Below, in pieces: positions 37,800-46,929 of a DNA stretch of 64,000 bases. The notes beneath the pieces are model-generated. The model worked only from the letters and a program-made list of their open reading frames with translations, searched no databases and was not told the DNA's origin. Source of the stretch: Mycobacterium sp. IS-3022 (GTDB taxonomy: Bacteria; Actinomycetota; Actinomycetes; Mycobacteriales; Mycobacteriaceae); contig NZ_LQIN01000006.1 of the NCBI RefSeq assembly GCF_001500065.1, positions 1 through 64,000 on the forward strand, written 5' to 3'. The translations under genes were made by a program, and so were the position numbers. The first letter of the stretch is position 1. Every line of letters begins with the position of its first letter.

Positions 37800-38774
37800 G
37801 TGTTTGCACCGGCCTCACCTGCACGCGTGGCGGGGATCGCAGCCGGTTGTGTCGCCGACGCCGTGTTCGGTGACCCGCGGCGCGGCCATCCGGTGGCCGT
37901 CTTCGGCAGCGCCGCAGCGGCTTTGGAGCGTCGCACGTACGCGGACACACGTACGGCGGGATTGCTGCACACCGCCGCGCTGCTCGGCGTGCTGGCGGTG
38001 CTCGGGGTGGCGGCAGACCACGCCGCCCGGCGCCGGGGCGCGGTTCCGGTCGCGATGACGACGGCGGCGACGGTGTTCGTCGCGCTGGGCGGGACCTCGC
38101 TTTCCCGCGCCGGAAGCCGGATGGCCGGGCACCTGGACAGTGGCGACGTCGCAGCTGCGCGACGGCTGCTGCCGGCATTGTGCGGCCGCGATCCGTCGGT
38201 GCTCGACGAGGCCGGGCTCACCCGGGCGGCGGTGGAATCGGTCGCCGAGAACACCTCGGACGCGCACGTGGCACCTCTGCTCTGGACCGCCATCGGCGGC
38301 GTACCCGCGGTGCTGATCTACCGCGGCGCGAACACCCTCGACGCGATGATCGGCCACCGGTCCGCTCGCTATCTGCGGTTCGGTTGGGCGGCAGCACGTT
38401 TCGACGACGTCGCGAACTACCTGGCCGCGCGTGCGACCGCGGTCCTGGTGGCTGCGTGCGCGCCCGTTGTCGGCGGCTCTCCCGTGGCGGCGCTGCGCGC
38501 ATGGCGGCGCGACGCCGGCCGTCATCCCAGCCCGAACGCCGGCGTGGCGGAAGCCGCCTTCGCCGGCGCGCTCGGGGTGCGGATCGGCGGGCCTACCCGG
38601 TACGCCGACCGGCGGGAGATCCGACCCACACTCGGCGACGGTCCACCGCCGCGGGTGGCCGATCTGCGGCGGGCGGTGCGGTTGTCCCGGGCCGTCCAAA
38701 TCGCCGCTGCCGGTGCGGCGCTGGCGTTCAGCGTCGTCGGCCGTAGCGGTCGGCGAGCTTGTCCTCCGCCGTGA
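37800..38774 (+). CDS. cobD: Adenosylcobinamide-phosphate synthase CobD (CbiB)
   Basis: Integral membrane enzyme of cobalamin biosynthesis that attaches the aminopropanol (phosphate) arm to adenosylcobyric acid. The 324-residue chain shows the N-terminal DAVFGDPRRGHPVAVFG signature, the SVAENTSDAHVAPL stretch and RGANTLDAMIGH in the middle, with several hydrophobic segments. GTG at 37800. Its last 47 bases overlap the convergent SURF1 gene. Position equals Rv2236c. No cobalamin riboswitch is visible upstream. Confidence 0.94.
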   Translation: MFAPASPARVAGIAAGCVADAVFGDPRRGHPVAVFGSAAAALERRTYADTRTAGLLHTAALLGVLAVLGVAADHAARRRGAVPVAMTTAATVFVALGGTSLSRAGSRMAGHLDSGDVAAARRLLPALCGRDPSVLDEAGLTRAAVESVAENTSDAHVAPLLWTAIGGVPAVLIYRGANTLDAMIGHRSARYLRFGWAAARFDDVANYLAARATAVLVAACAPVVGGSPVAALRAWRRDAGRHPSPNAGVAEAAFAGALGVRIGGPTRYADRREIRPTLGDGPPPRVADLRRAVRLSRAVQIAAAGAALAFSVVGRSGRRACPPP

Positions 38775-39555
38775 GCGGCGCGTCGGGCGCAGCGTGCGCC
38801 GCCTCCTGGGCGGCCTTCTCCCGCCTGCGCTGGCGCACCTCGGCGTAGACGAAGTAGCCCAACCCGATCGGCGCGATGATGCCGAATGCTATCCACTGGA
38901 TTCCGTACGACAGGAACGGTCCGGCGTCCAGATGCGGCAGCGGTATCGCGCCGAGCCCGCCCGGCTGCTCCGCCTCGAGCTGCAGATACGAACCGGCCAG
39001 CGGCACCCCGGTGATCGCCGAGATCTGTTCGGTGTTGATCGAGTAGACCTGTTGGATGCCGTCCCGGCGGAACGGTTCCTTGCCCTGCGCCACCGACTCG
39101 GAGTCGCGTAACCGCGCGGCGATGGTCACCGTGTCGTCGGGCACGGGCGGAATCTCGGGCACCCCGGAGGCTTCCACCGGCCGGACGTATCCGCGGTCGA
39201 CGAGAACGGTCGGCCCGCCGTCGACGGCGAAGGGCACCAATACCTCGAACGCCGGTTCGCCCTCCACCATTCGCAGCCGAGCGAGTACCTGGCCCTCCGG
39301 CAGGTAGCGCCCGCTGGCGGTGACGCGGCGCCACTGCGCATCGGGTGCCGCGGAATCCTGTTGCGGCAGAAGCGTTTCCACTGGAACCGGCTCGGCCTTC
39401 AGCGAGTTCGCGATCTGCGCGTTCTCCCGTGAGGTCTTGGTGTTCTTGCCCAGCTGCCACGGCGCGAGCACGGTGAAGCACAGATAGGCGAACGCGACCA
39501 CCACGACGAACAGCGCCAGCCATGACGGCCGCAACAAGAATGTCCACCGGCGCAT
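38728..39555 (-). CDS. SURF1-family cytochrome oxidase assembly protein (Rv2235 type)
   Basis: Membrane protein of 275 residues with one helix at each end (about 9-31 and 213-235) and an extracytoplasmic domain between, the SURF1 topology. The N-terminal LAPWQLGKN and the YLPEGQVLARLR, DRGYVRP and GIQWIAFG stretches are family features. SURF1 assists haem insertion into aa3-type cytochrome c oxidase; that role is inferred. The ATG overlaps the ptpA stop (ATGA). Its 3' end overlaps cobD by 47 bases on the other strand. Confidence 0.9.
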   Translation of the reverse strand: MRRWTFLLRPSWLALFVVVVAFAYLCFTVLAPWQLGKNTKTSRENAQIANSLKAEPVPVETLLPQQDSAAPDAQWRRVTASGRYLPEGQVLARLRMVEGEPAFEVLVPFAVDGGPTVLVDRGYVRPVEASGVPEIPPVPDDTVTIAARLRDSESVAQGKEPFRRDGIQQVYSINTEQISAITGVPLAGSYLQLEAEQPGGLGAIPLPHLDAGPFLSYGIQWIAFGIIAPIGLGYFVYAEVRQRRREKAAQEAAHAAPDAPLTAEDKLADRYGRRR

Positions 39556-40049
39556 CAGCTCGCAAGCCCCCGGCCGGCAAGATGTTCGTCGACCCAGGCG
39601 TGCACACCCGGCAACGACGCTTCGATGACCGTGAAGACGGCCTCGAAGTCGGCGTGGTCGCCGTAGTACGGATCGTCGACGTCGAGGGGGTGGGCGCCCG
39701 ACCGCGGGTCGAACGACCGAAGCATCCGGATCCGTTCGGTGGGCACGCCCAGATCCTTGAGTATCCGGACGTGGTTGCGGCCCAGTGCGATCACCAGATC
39801 GGCGGACATGTGGTCGTCGTCGACCTGGGCGGCCCGGTGGGCGGTCGGATAGCCGTGCTCACGCAGCACGTGGCTGGCCCGGCGGTCGGCGGGCTCACCG
39901 GCGTGCCAGCCGCCGGTGCCGGCGCTGGACACCCGGACGGCGTGACCCAGGCCGCGTTCGCCTATCTGGTGGGCGAACATCTTCTCCGCCATCGGGGACC
40001 GGCAGATGTTTCCCGAGCAGATGAACGTCACGTGCAGCGGTTCAGACAC
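39555..40049 (-). CDS. ptpA: Low-molecular-weight protein tyrosine phosphatase PtpA
   Basis: Dephosphorylates tyrosine; in M. tuberculosis the orthologue is secreted and blocks phagosome maturation, whereas the role in a saprophyte is open. The 164-residue chain has the P-loop C11-SGNIC-R17-S with the second cysteine at 16, and the general-acid loop DDPYYGD with tandem tyrosines. GTG at 40049 aligns these numbers with M. tuberculosis PtpA. The gene overlaps ptkA by 8 bases and SURF1 by one base. Confidence 0.95.
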   Translation of the reverse strand: MSEPLHVTFICSGNICRSPMAEKMFAHQIGERGLGHAVRVSSAGTGGWHAGEPADRRASHVLREHGYPTAHRAAQVDDDHMSADLVIALGRNHVRILKDLGVPTERIRMLRSFDPRSGAHPLDVDDPYYGDHADFEAVFTVIEASLPGVHAWVDEHLAGRGLAS

Positions 40050-40722
40050 CGAGCACCTCACGGAGATCAGCCACCGTCGCGACGTGCGCCACCCCTTGGG
40101 CGGCGGCGGGATCGTCGAAATCGCCCGTTCCGTAACCCCATCCGACGACCACGGTGTCGATGCCGTGCGCGGCGGCGCCCTCGACGTCGTGGGAGCGGTC
40201 GCCGACCATCAGTTTGCGTTCGGGCAGACCGCCCAGTTGAGCGAGCGCATGTGCGACCACGTCGACCTTGGTCGCACGCGAGCCGTCGACACTGGCGCCG
40301 GCGATCACCTCGAAACAATCGGCGAGGCCGAAGTGGGCGAGGATTCGCTGTGCCGTCGGCTCGGCCTTGGAGGTGGCCACCGCCAGCCGGACGCCGGCCG
40401 CGCGCAGGTCGCAGAGGAGCGCGGGAATGCCGTCGAAGACGCGGTTCATCGCCCAGCCGCGGGCGACGTAGTCCGCGCGGTACGCCGCGATGGCGGCGTC
40501 GGTCTGGTCGCCGAGTCCGAGACGGCGCAGCGTGTGATGCATCGGCGGGCCGACGATCATGGTGGCCAGATCTCCGTCGGGTACCGCGGCGCCGACCGAC
40601 CCGAGCGCATGGCGGAAACTCGAGACGATTCCCTGCGCCGAGTCGGTCAGGGTGCCGTCGAGGTCGAAGATCACCAGTTGGGGGCGGGTCGCCAGAGCGG
40701 TGGAGGCCAGCATGTCGGTCAC
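40042..40722 (-). CDS. ptkA: HAD-superfamily protein, PtkA-type tyrosine kinase/phosphatase
   Basis: HAD fold of 226 residues: motif I FDLDGTLTD (Asp20, Asp22), motif II ATSKAE, motif III/IV MVGDRSHDVEGA. M. tuberculosis PtkA (Rv2232) is reported to be a tyrosine kinase with PtpA as substrate but has an extra N-terminal segment of about 80 residues that is absent here, so kinase activity is less certain than a phosphoglycolate-phosphatase-like activity. The overlap with ptpA argues for a joint role. Confidence 0.87.
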   Translation of the reverse strand: MTDMLASTALATRPQLVIFDLDGTLTDSAQGIVSSFRHALGSVGAAVPDGDLATMIVGPPMHHTLRRLGLGDQTDAAIAAYRADYVARGWAMNRVFDGIPALLCDLRAAGVRLAVATSKAEPTAQRILAHFGLADCFEVIAGASVDGSRATKVDVVAHALAQLGGLPERKLMVGDRSHDVEGAAAHGIDTVVVGWGYGTGDFDDPAAAQGVAHVATVADLREVLGV

Positions 40723-40777
40723 GGGTCCATTCTCCCCGATCGCAGAACCCCGGCGGGCGGCGCACTAGTGTCGTGAT

Positions 40778-41800
40778 GTGGCGAGACCTTTGCGTGCAGC
40801 CGCGCGCTACCACGGCGACCAGGCCGCGGAGCCCGGGATGCTGGACTTCGCCGTCAATGTCCGCGCCGACGCGCCGCCGTCGTGGCTGGTCGACCGGCTC
40901 GCCTCCCGGTTGCCCGACCTCGCCCGGTACCCGAGCCAGGCCGATGTGGAACGGGCGCTTGCGGCGGTCGCCGACCGGCACATGCGCGACGTGGCCGAGG
41001 TGGCGCTGCTTGCCGGGGCCGCCGAGGGGTTCGCGCTGCTGGCCGAGCTGCGGCCGCGACGGGCCGCCCTGATCGCGCCGTCGTTCACCGAACCGGAGGC
41101 GGCGCTGTCGGCGGCCGGGGTGCCGTTCGACCATGTGGTGCTCGAACCGCCGTACACCCTCGTTGCGGGCGCGGTGCCCGAGGACGCGGACCTCGTCGTG
41201 CTCGGCAACCCGACGAATCCCACGGGCGTTCTGCACGGGCGTGAGGAGGTGCTGGCGTTGCGTCGGCCCGGGCGCACCGTCGTGGTCGACGAGGCGTTCG
41301 CCGACGCGATTCCCGGCGAGCCGATGTCACTGGCTGCCGAGGCGCTGCCCGACGTGGTGGTGCTGCGCAGCCTGACCAAGACGTGGGCGTTGCCGGGGCT
41401 GCGGGCCGGGTACGCGCTGGGCCCGGCCGATGTGCTGGCACGGTTGACGGCGCGACGGCCGCACTGGCCGGTCGGCACACTGCAACTGGAGGCCATCGCC
41501 GCCTGCTGCGCACCCGAAGCGGTGGCGGAGGCCGACCGCGGCGCCCGCCGCCTGGTCGAGGTGCGCGCCGAGATGGTGGCGGGGTTGACTAGCATCGGCG
41601 TGCATGTCGTCAACGGTTCGGCGCCCTTCGTCCTGTTCTGTGTGCCGGATGCCGAGTTGATGCGAAAACACCTGGACGGCAGAGGCATTGCCGTGCGCCG
41701 CTGCGACACCTTCGTCGGGCTGGACGGCCGGTTCCTTCGGGCCGCCGTGCGCCCGGAGTGGCCGGTGCTCGTCGAGGCGATGGCCGAGGTGCTGCGGTGA
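40778..41800 (+). CDS. cobC: PLP-dependent aminotransferase-fold enzyme CobC
   Basis: Fold-type I PLP enzyme of 340 residues, Rv2231c type, expected to decarboxylate threonine phosphate to aminopropanol phosphate for the cobamide arm, a natural partner of CobD. It has LGNPTNPTG (~148), the VVDEAFAD aspartate loop and the PLP lysine in [13 protein letters not shown] (~200). GTG at 40778, divergent from ptkA by 55 bases. The stop overlaps the NIF3-like gene (GTGA). Confidence 0.9.
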   Translation: MARPLRAAARYHGDQAAEPGMLDFAVNVRADAPPSWLVDRLASRLPDLARYPSQADVERALAAVADRHMRDVAEVALLAGAAEGFALLAELRPRRAALIAPSFTEPEAALSAAGVPFDHVVLEPPYTLVAGAVPEDADLVVLGNPTNPTGVLHGREEVLALRRPGRTVVVDEAFADAIPGEPMSLAAEALPDVVVLRSLTKTWALPGLRAGYALGPADVLARLTARRPHWPVGTLQLEAIAACCAPEAVAEADRGARRLVEVRAEMVAGLTSIGVHVVNGSAPFVLFCVPDAELMRKHLDGRGIAVRRCDTFVGLDGRFLRAAVRPEWPVLVEAMAEVLR

Positions 41801-42915
41801 GCGCGCGGCTGGCCGACATCATCGACGTGCTCGATGCGGCGTATCCGCCGGAGCTGGCACAGGACTGGGACTCGGTGGGCCTGGTCTGCGGCGACCCGTT
41901 GGAAACCGTCGAGACGGTCACCGTCGCCGTCGACGCGACCGCCGCGGTCGCCGCCGAGGTGCCCGATCGCGGGCTGTTGCTGGCGCACCATCCGCTGCTG
42001 CTGCGCGGGGTCGACACGGTCGCGGCCAGCACCGCCAAGGGCGCCCTGATCCACCAGATGATCCGGACCGGCCGGGCGTTGTTCACGGCGCACACCAACG
42101 CCGACTCGGCATCGCCTGGCGTCTCCGATGCGCTCGCCGAGACGCTGGGCCTGGCCGTCGAGGAGGTGCTCGACCCGGCCGGCGCGGGATCCGATTTGGA
42201 CAAGTGGGTCGTTTTCGTGCCCGGAGAGAACTCGGAGGCGCTGCGGGAAGCCATGTTCGCCGCCGGCGCCGGCCGCATCGGCGACTATTCGCACTGCTGC
42301 TGGACCACGACCGGCACCGGACAGTTCCTGCCCCACGACGGCGCGTCGCCGGCGATCGGCACCCTCGGTGCGGTCGAACAGGTCTCCGAGGACCGCGTGG
42401 AGGTCATCGCCCCCGCTCGATTGCGGGCGCGCGTGCTCGCCGCGATGCGCGAAGCACATCCCTACGAGGAGCCCGCCTTCGACATCTTCGCGCTGGCACC
42501 GATCCCCGGGAATGTCGGGCTGGGACGAGTCGGCGTGCTGGCCCGCCCGGAGTCGTTGTCGGCGTTCGTTTCCCGCGTGCGCGACGCCCTGCCCGCAACG
42601 TCGTGGGGGGTGCGCGCGTCGGGCGACCCGGCGGCGACGGTGTCGCGGGTCGCGGTGTGTGGCGGAGCGGGGGACTCGCTGCTCGGCGCCGTCGCCCGCC
42701 GCGGCGTGGATGCGTATGTGACGTCGGACCTGCGGCACCATCCGGCCGACGAACACCGACGCGCCTCCGAAGTGGCGCTGATCGACGTCGCGCACTGGGC
42801 CAGTGAGTATCCGTGGTGCCGCCAGGCCGCCGACCTGCTGCGCACACACTTCGGCGATGCGCTGACCGTGCGGGTCTCCGACGTGCGCACCGACCCATGG
42901 AACGTCGAGAGATGA
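41797..42915 (+). CDS. NIF3/YbgI-family dinuclear metal protein (Rv2230c type)
   Basis: Widely conserved two-metal protein, proposed GTP cyclohydrolase-I-like activity in some members but of uncertain role. The 372-residue form has the metal ligands in [18 protein letters not shown] and DVAHWASE, and an inserted PII-like middle domain (~125-230) that distinguishes the long form. GTG at 41797 overlaps cobC. Followed by the zinc-ribbon gene after 3 bases, so the cobC-to-RNase H stretch is one operon. Confidence 0.9.
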   Translation: MSARLADIIDVLDAAYPPELAQDWDSVGLVCGDPLETVETVTVAVDATAAVAAEVPDRGLLLAHHPLLLRGVDTVAASTAKGALIHQMIRTGRALFTAHTNADSASPGVSDALAETLGLAVEEVLDPAGAGSDLDKWVVFVPGENSEALREAMFAAGAGRIGDYSHCCWTTTGTGQFLPHDGASPAIGTLGAVEQVSEDRVEVIAPARLRARVLAAMREAHPYEEPAFDIFALAPIPGNVGLGRVGVLARPESLSAFVSRVRDALPATSWGVRASGDPAATVSRVAVCGGAGDSLLGAVARRGVDAYVTSDLRHHPADEHRRASEVALIDVAHWASEYPWCRQAADLLRTHFGDALTVRVSDVRTDPWNVER

Positions 42916-42918
42916 GGC

Positions 42919-43656
42919 ATGAAAGCTGAAGTAGCTCAACAACAGTCGTTACTCGAGCTGGCCGAAATCGACGCCCAGTTGAGCCGTCTGGAGCACCGCG
43001 CCAAACATCTGGCCGAACGGCAGCGGCTGGAGGAGGTGCAGGCCGCGCACCGCGAGGCCAACGACCGGTTGGCTGCATTGCAGATCGCCATCGAGGACCT
43101 GGACGCGCAGGTCGCCAAGTACGAATCGGAGATCGACGCCGTGCGTCAGCGCGAGGAGCGCGATCGCGCGCTTCTCGCAGGCGGCACGGTCGATGCCAAA
43201 CAGCTCACCGAGTTGCAGCACGAACTCGACACCCTCGAGCGCAGGCAGGCGGCGCTGGAGGACTCGCAGCTGGAGGTGATGGAGCGTCGCGAGGAACTGC
43301 AGAGCGAGCAGCAGACCGCGCTGGCCAACATCGATGAGCTGCAGAACGACCTGGGCGCCGCGCAGACGGCGTGCGACGAGGCGCGCACCGAACTCGACGG
43401 GCAGCGGCATCAGGCCATGTCGCGCCGCGACGAACTGGTCGCCGCGCTCGACTCCGACCTCGTTGCGCTCTACGAAAGACAGCGTGCCCGCGGCGGTGCG
43501 GGCGCCGGGCAGTTGCAGGGCCGCCGATGCGGAGCGTGCCGGATCGAGATCGACAAGGGCGAGCTGGCGCGGATTTCGGCCGCAGCCGAGGACGATGTGC
43601 TGCGGTGCCCGGAGTGCGGAGCGATCCTGTTGCGGGTCAAGGGGTTCGGCGCATGA
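42919..43656 (+). CDS. Coiled-coil zinc-ribbon protein (Rv2229c type)
   Basis: 245 residues: a long antiparallel coiled coil (about 1-180, Glu/Gln/Leu/Ala rich) followed by a C4 zinc ribbon (CGACRIEI and CPECG pairs, ~200-235). Similar to CT398-like bacterial proteins, which are thought to bind nucleic acid or secretion components; function not established. ATG at 42919. The stop overlaps the RNase H gene start (ATGA). Confidence 0.9.
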   Translation: MKAEVAQQQSLLELAEIDAQLSRLEHRAKHLAERQRLEEVQAAHREANDRLAALQIAIEDLDAQVAKYESEIDAVRQREERDRALLAGGTVDAKQLTELQHELDTLERRQAALEDSQLEVMERREELQSEQQTALANIDELQNDLGAAQTACDEARTELDGQRHQAMSRRDELVAALDSDLVALYERQRARGGAGAGQLQGRRCGACRIEIDKGELARISAAAEDDVLRCPECGAILLRVKGFGA

Positions 43657-44747
43657 GGGTCGTCGTCGAAGCGGACGGGGGTTCGCGGGGCAATCCCGGG
43701 CCGGCCGGCTATGGCTCTGTGGTCTGGTCGGCGGACCGTACCGCGGTGCTCGCCGAGAGCAAGGAGGCGATCGGCCGCGCCACCAACAACGTCGCCGAAT
43801 ATCGCGGACTGATCGCCGGACTCGGCGAGGCGGCCAGTCTGGGCGCGAACGAGGTTGACGTGTACATGGACTCCAAGCTCGTGGTGGAGCAGATGGCGGG
43901 GCGCTGGAAGGTCAAGCATCCCGACCTCGCCCCCCTGCACCGGCAGGCCCGCGACCTCGCCGCGCGCTTCGACCGGGTCACGTACACGTGGGTCCCGCGG
44001 GCGCAGAACAGCCACGCCGACCGGTTGGCGAACGAGGCGATGGACGCCTCGGCCGAATCACTCACCGGCCCAGCGCACGCCACGCCGCAGCAGGCTCCCA
44101 ACCCGGTGGCGTGGACCGGGGCGCGGGGCGCACCGACCCGGTTTCTGCTGCTGCGGCACGGTCAGACCGAATTGTCCGTGCATCGGCGGTATTCGGGCCG
44201 CGGCAACCCGGCGCTGACCGACCTCGGGCGACGCCAGGCCGAAGCGGCCGCGCAATATCTGGGGCGCAAAGGCGGTATCGCCGCCGTCATCACCTCGCCG
44301 CTGCAGCGCGCGTATGACACCGCGACGGCGGCGGCCAAGGCGCTCGGCCTGGACGTGTCCGTCGACGACGACCTGATCGAGACCGACTTCGGAGCGTGGG
44401 AGGGGCTGACGTTCGCCGAAGCCGCCGAGCGGGATCCCGAGCTGCACCGGCGCTGGCTGCGGGACACGTCCACGGCACCGCCGCAGGGCGAGAGTTTCGA
44501 CGCCGCCGCCGAGCGGGTCGGCAGGGCGAGGGCCCGGATCATCGCCGAACATGCCGGGGACACCGTGTTGGTGGTCTCGCACGTGACGCCGATCAAGACG
44601 CTTCTGCGCATGGCGCTCGACGGCGGCGCGAGCATCCTCTACCGGATTCATCTCGACCTGGCGTCGCTCTCGATCGTGGAGTTCTATCCCGACGGTGCCG
44701 CCTCGGTGCGGCTGGTCAACCAGACCGCCTACCTTGACGAGTCGTGA
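43653..44747 (+). CDS. Bifunctional RNase H type I / histidine phosphatase (Rv2228c type)
   Basis: Two enzymes in one chain of 364 residues, the same length as Rv2228c. The N-terminal RNase HI domain (~1-135) has the DEDD residues (EADGGSRGNPGPAG, AEYRGL, DSKLVVEQ, NSHADRLANEA). The C-terminal phosphoglycerate-mutase-like domain (~165-360) has the catalytic LLRHGQTE histidine and VVSHVTPI. In M. tuberculosis the second domain has been linked to alpha-ribazole phosphatase (CobC-like) activity, fitting the cob genes nearby. Overlaps the convergent XRE gene by 19 bases. Confidence 0.94.
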   Translation: MRVVVEADGGSRGNPGPAGYGSVVWSADRTAVLAESKEAIGRATNNVAEYRGLIAGLGEAASLGANEVDVYMDSKLVVEQMAGRWKVKHPDLAPLHRQARDLAARFDRVTYTWVPRAQNSHADRLANEAMDASAESLTGPAHATPQQAPNPVAWTGARGAPTRFLLLRHGQTELSVHRRYSGRGNPALTDLGRRQAEAAAQYLGRKGGIAAVITSPLQRAYDTATAAAKALGLDVSVDDDLIETDFGAWEGLTFAEAAERDPELHRRWLRDTSTAPPQGESFDAAAERVGRARARIIAEHAGDTVLVVSHVTPIKTLLRMALDGGASILYRIHLDLASLSIVEFYPDGAASVRLVNQTAYLDES

Positions 44748-45310
44748 AGGTGGAGCCGCTCGCCGTGCGGCCCGAAGATCGTGATCGCCTCAACCGGCCC
44801 GTCGACCACCCCGAACCAGTGCGGGGTCCAGGTGGAAAACTCAACCGCCTCACCAGGTTTGACCGTGAAGTCGCGATCACCGAGGACCAGCCTGAGCTGA
44901 CCGGACAGCACGTACATCCAGTCCTGGCCCTCATGCACCGGCAGTTCGGCGGGCGGGGTGCGGCGCCGGGCGCTGATTCTGATCTTGTACGCGTGCAGAC
45001 CGCCCGCGGCCTGGCGCGTCAGTGGCCAGTACGTGATTCCGTGTGCGGTGTGAGATCCGCTGCGCACCCGGGGATCCTCGGCTTCCGGTGCGCGGAGTAG
45101 TTCGTCGGTGCTCACCGACAGCGCGGCGGCCAACCTCGGCAGGTGGTCCAGAGCGAGGCGGCGCTTACCGGATTCGAGTCGGCTCAGCGTCGACACGTCG
45201 ATGTTCGACCGGCCCGCTACCTCTTCGAGGGTCAGGCCGCGCTGCATGCGTAGTTCGCGCAGCCTGCGCCGCACCTTCGCGTCGACGCTCTCTTCTGCTT
45301 TTGCCTGCAT
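44729..45310 (-). CDS. XRE-family regulator with C-terminal cupin domain
   Basis: 193 residues: an Xre-type helix-turn-helix (~12-66, RGLTLEEVAGRSNIDVSTLS) and a cupin_2 barrel (~110-185, ending in EFSTWTPHWFG) that may sense a small molecule. ATG at 45310 is chosen; an ATG at 45328 would add six residues. Divergent from the flavoenzyme gene by 46 bases, with an inverted repeat (CTTGgCATC...GATGcAAG, 45321-45348) between, so it probably controls that gene and itself. Confidence 0.88.
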   Translation of the reverse strand: MQAKAEESVDAKVRRRLRELRMQRGLTLEEVAGRSNIDVSTLSRLESGKRRLALDHLPRLAAALSVSTDELLRAPEAEDPRVRSGSHTAHGITYWPLTRQAAGGLHAYKIRISARRRTPPAELPVHEGQDWMYVLSGQLRLVLGDRDFTVKPGEAVEFSTWTPHWFGVVDGPVEAITIFGPHGERLHLHDSSR

Positions 45311-45320
45311 GGCAAGAAAG

Positions 45321-45348
45321 CTTGGCATCTCGTAAGCGTGGATGCAAG
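45321..45348. promoter_or_regulatory. Candidate operator between XRE-cupin and flavoenzyme genes
   Basis: CTTGgCATC and GATGcAAG are inverted arms separated by 11 bases; one arm has an extra G. The site fills the short divergent gap and overlaps the ribosome binding region of the flavoenzyme gene. Confidence 0.4.
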
Positions 45349-45356
45349 GTGGACGC

Positions 45357-46313
45357 ATGGACACAGATTGGGATTGCGTCGTGGTCGGTGGCGGTGCGGC
45401 TGGACTGAGCGCCGGACTGGTGCTGGGCCGGGCTCGGCGGCGCACGCTGGTGATCGATTCCGGCGCGCAGAGCAACCTGGCCGCGCACGGTATCGGTGGA
45501 CTGCTGGGGCACGACGGTCGGCCACCGGCGCAGCTGTACGCACTGGGGCGCCGGGAACTATCGGCGTATCCGAGCGTCGAGGTGCGGTCCGGTGACGTCG
45601 TCAGCGGTGAACGCATCGGGGGAGGCTTCGAGCTGCGCACCGCGGACGGCCGGATCGAGCGGACCCGGCGGGTGCTGTTGGCCACCGGCATGGAGTATCG
45701 GATCCCCGAGCTTCCGGGGCTGGCGGAGCTGTGGGGCCGGTCGGTGTTCCACTGCCCGTTCTGCCATGGCTGGGAGGTTCGCGACCAGCCGCTTGGCGTT
45801 CTGGCGCGTGGGGAGCGTGCGGTGCATTCGGCGCTGCTGTTGCGCATGTGGAGCGACGACGTGGTCCTGCTCACCGACGGGCCCGCCGATCTCGACGACG
45901 GGCAGCGGCGTCGGCTGATCGCCGCGGGCATCTCGATCGATGAGGGGGCGGTCGCCGAACTCGCCGCGCGGGACGGGGATTTGGAGGCCGTGGTGTTCGC
46001 CGACGGGAGTCGCCTTGCCCGGACGGGTCTGCTGGTCGCGACGACGCTGCATCAACGTTCGTCGCTCGCCGAGCAACTCGGCGCTGCGCAGGGCGACCCG
46101 ACGCCGATTGCGCAGAATCCCGTTTACGTCGATGCGCTCTACCGCACCAGTGCGTCGGGCGTTTTCGCCGCCGGTGACCTCAGCGTGCAGATGCCGCAGG
46201 TGGCCGCCGCGGTCGCGGGAGGTTCGGCAGCGGCCGCCGCCGTGGTGCAGAGCCTGATCGAGGACGATCACCCAGTTGATGTTCCGGAAGGGAGCCGACA
46301 TGTCAACGCCTGA
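45357..46313 (+). CDS. Thioredoxin-reductase-like FAD-dependent oxidoreductase
   Basis: 318-residue class II pyridine-nucleotide disulfide oxidoreductase-like protein: FAD motif GGGAAG at 11-16, ATGMEYR, a redox pair C133-P-F-C136 (CPFCHGWE) and the C-terminal GVFAAGDLS motif. The second Rossmann glycine motif for NADPH is degenerate (ARGERAVHSA), so the electron donor is uncertain. ATG at 45357 follows AAGGTGG; ATG at 45342 is less likely. CPFCHGWE-type proteins of actinobacteria often sit beside regulators and methyltransferases, as here: the next gene overlaps by 14 bases. Confidence 0.9.
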   Translation: MDTDWDCVVVGGGAAGLSAGLVLGRARRRTLVIDSGAQSNLAAHGIGGLLGHDGRPPAQLYALGRRELSAYPSVEVRSGDVVSGERIGGGFELRTADGRIERTRRVLLATGMEYRIPELPGLAELWGRSVFHCPFCHGWEVRDQPLGVLARGERAVHSALLLRMWSDDVVLLTDGPADLDDGQRRRLIAAGISIDEGAVAELAARDGDLEAVVFADGSRLARTGLLVATTLHQRSSLAEQLGAAQGDPTPIAQNPVYVDALYRTSASGVFAAGDLSVQMPQVAAAVAGGSAAAAAVVQSLIEDDHPVDVPEGSRHVNA

Positions 46314-46926
46314 CGCCAAACAGCATTGGGAAGAGCGCTACAGCGAACAGGACCGCATCTGGAGCGGGCGGGCGAACATTCGTCTCGTCGACGTTGCGTC
46401 GGGCCTGAAGCCCGGCGTCGCACTGGATCTCGGCAGCGGCGAGGGCGGTGACGCGATGTGGCTGGCCGAACACCGATGGAAGGTGGTCGCCGTCGACATC
46501 TCCGACACCGCGCTGCGACGCGCCGCCGAAGACGCGGCCGCGCGTGGGGTGGGTGACCGGATCGACTTCCAACAGCACGACCTGTCGGAAAGCTTCCCGG
46601 AGGGTGACTTCGATCTGGTGAACGCGCAGTTCCTGCACTCCACTTTTCCGCTCGACCGGACGGCGATCTTCCAAGCGGCCGCGCGGGCCGTCCGACCGGG
46701 CGGGCTTCTACTGATCGTCGATCACAGCGGGCCGCCGCCGTGGGCGTCGCAGCTCGATGACCACCACCACCTGTTCACACCGCCCGACGAAGTCGTCGCG
46801 GAGCTGAATCTGCCCGAGGCCGAATGGGAGCCGGCTCGGATCGACACGCCGACGCGAGAGGTGACGACGCCGGACGGCGAGACAGCGACGTGGGTCGACA
46901 ACGTGATCATGTTGCGTCGGCGCTAG
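46300..46926 (+). CDS. Class I SAM-dependent methyltransferase, TehB/thiopurine type
   Basis: 208 residues, a single Rossmann domain with motif I LDLGSGEGGDA (~39) and motif IV VNAQFLHSTF; RPGGLLLIVDHSG follows. The arrangement resembles TehB/thiopurine-methyltransferase-like enzymes that methylate small toxic compounds, but the substrate is unknown. ATG at 46300 after GGAAGGGAG overlaps the flavoenzyme by 14 bases, so the two are co-translated. Confidence 0.87.
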   Translation: MSTPDAKQHWEERYSEQDRIWSGRANIRLVDVASGLKPGVALDLGSGEGGDAMWLAEHRWKVVAVDISDTALRRAAEDAAARGVGDRIDFQQHDLSESFPEGDFDLVNAQFLHSTFPLDRTAIFQAAARAVRPGGLLLIVDHSGPPPWASQLDDHHHLFTPPDEVVAELNLPEAEWEPARIDTPTREVTTPDGETATWVDNVIMLRRR

Positions 46927-46929
46927 CGG

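Noticed and set aside
40042..41236. Longer minus-strand frame upstream of ptkA that might supply the extra N-terminus of M. tuberculosis PtkA
   Set aside because: That open frame is out of phase with ptkA and lies opposite cobC; no in-frame extension with a plausible start was seen.
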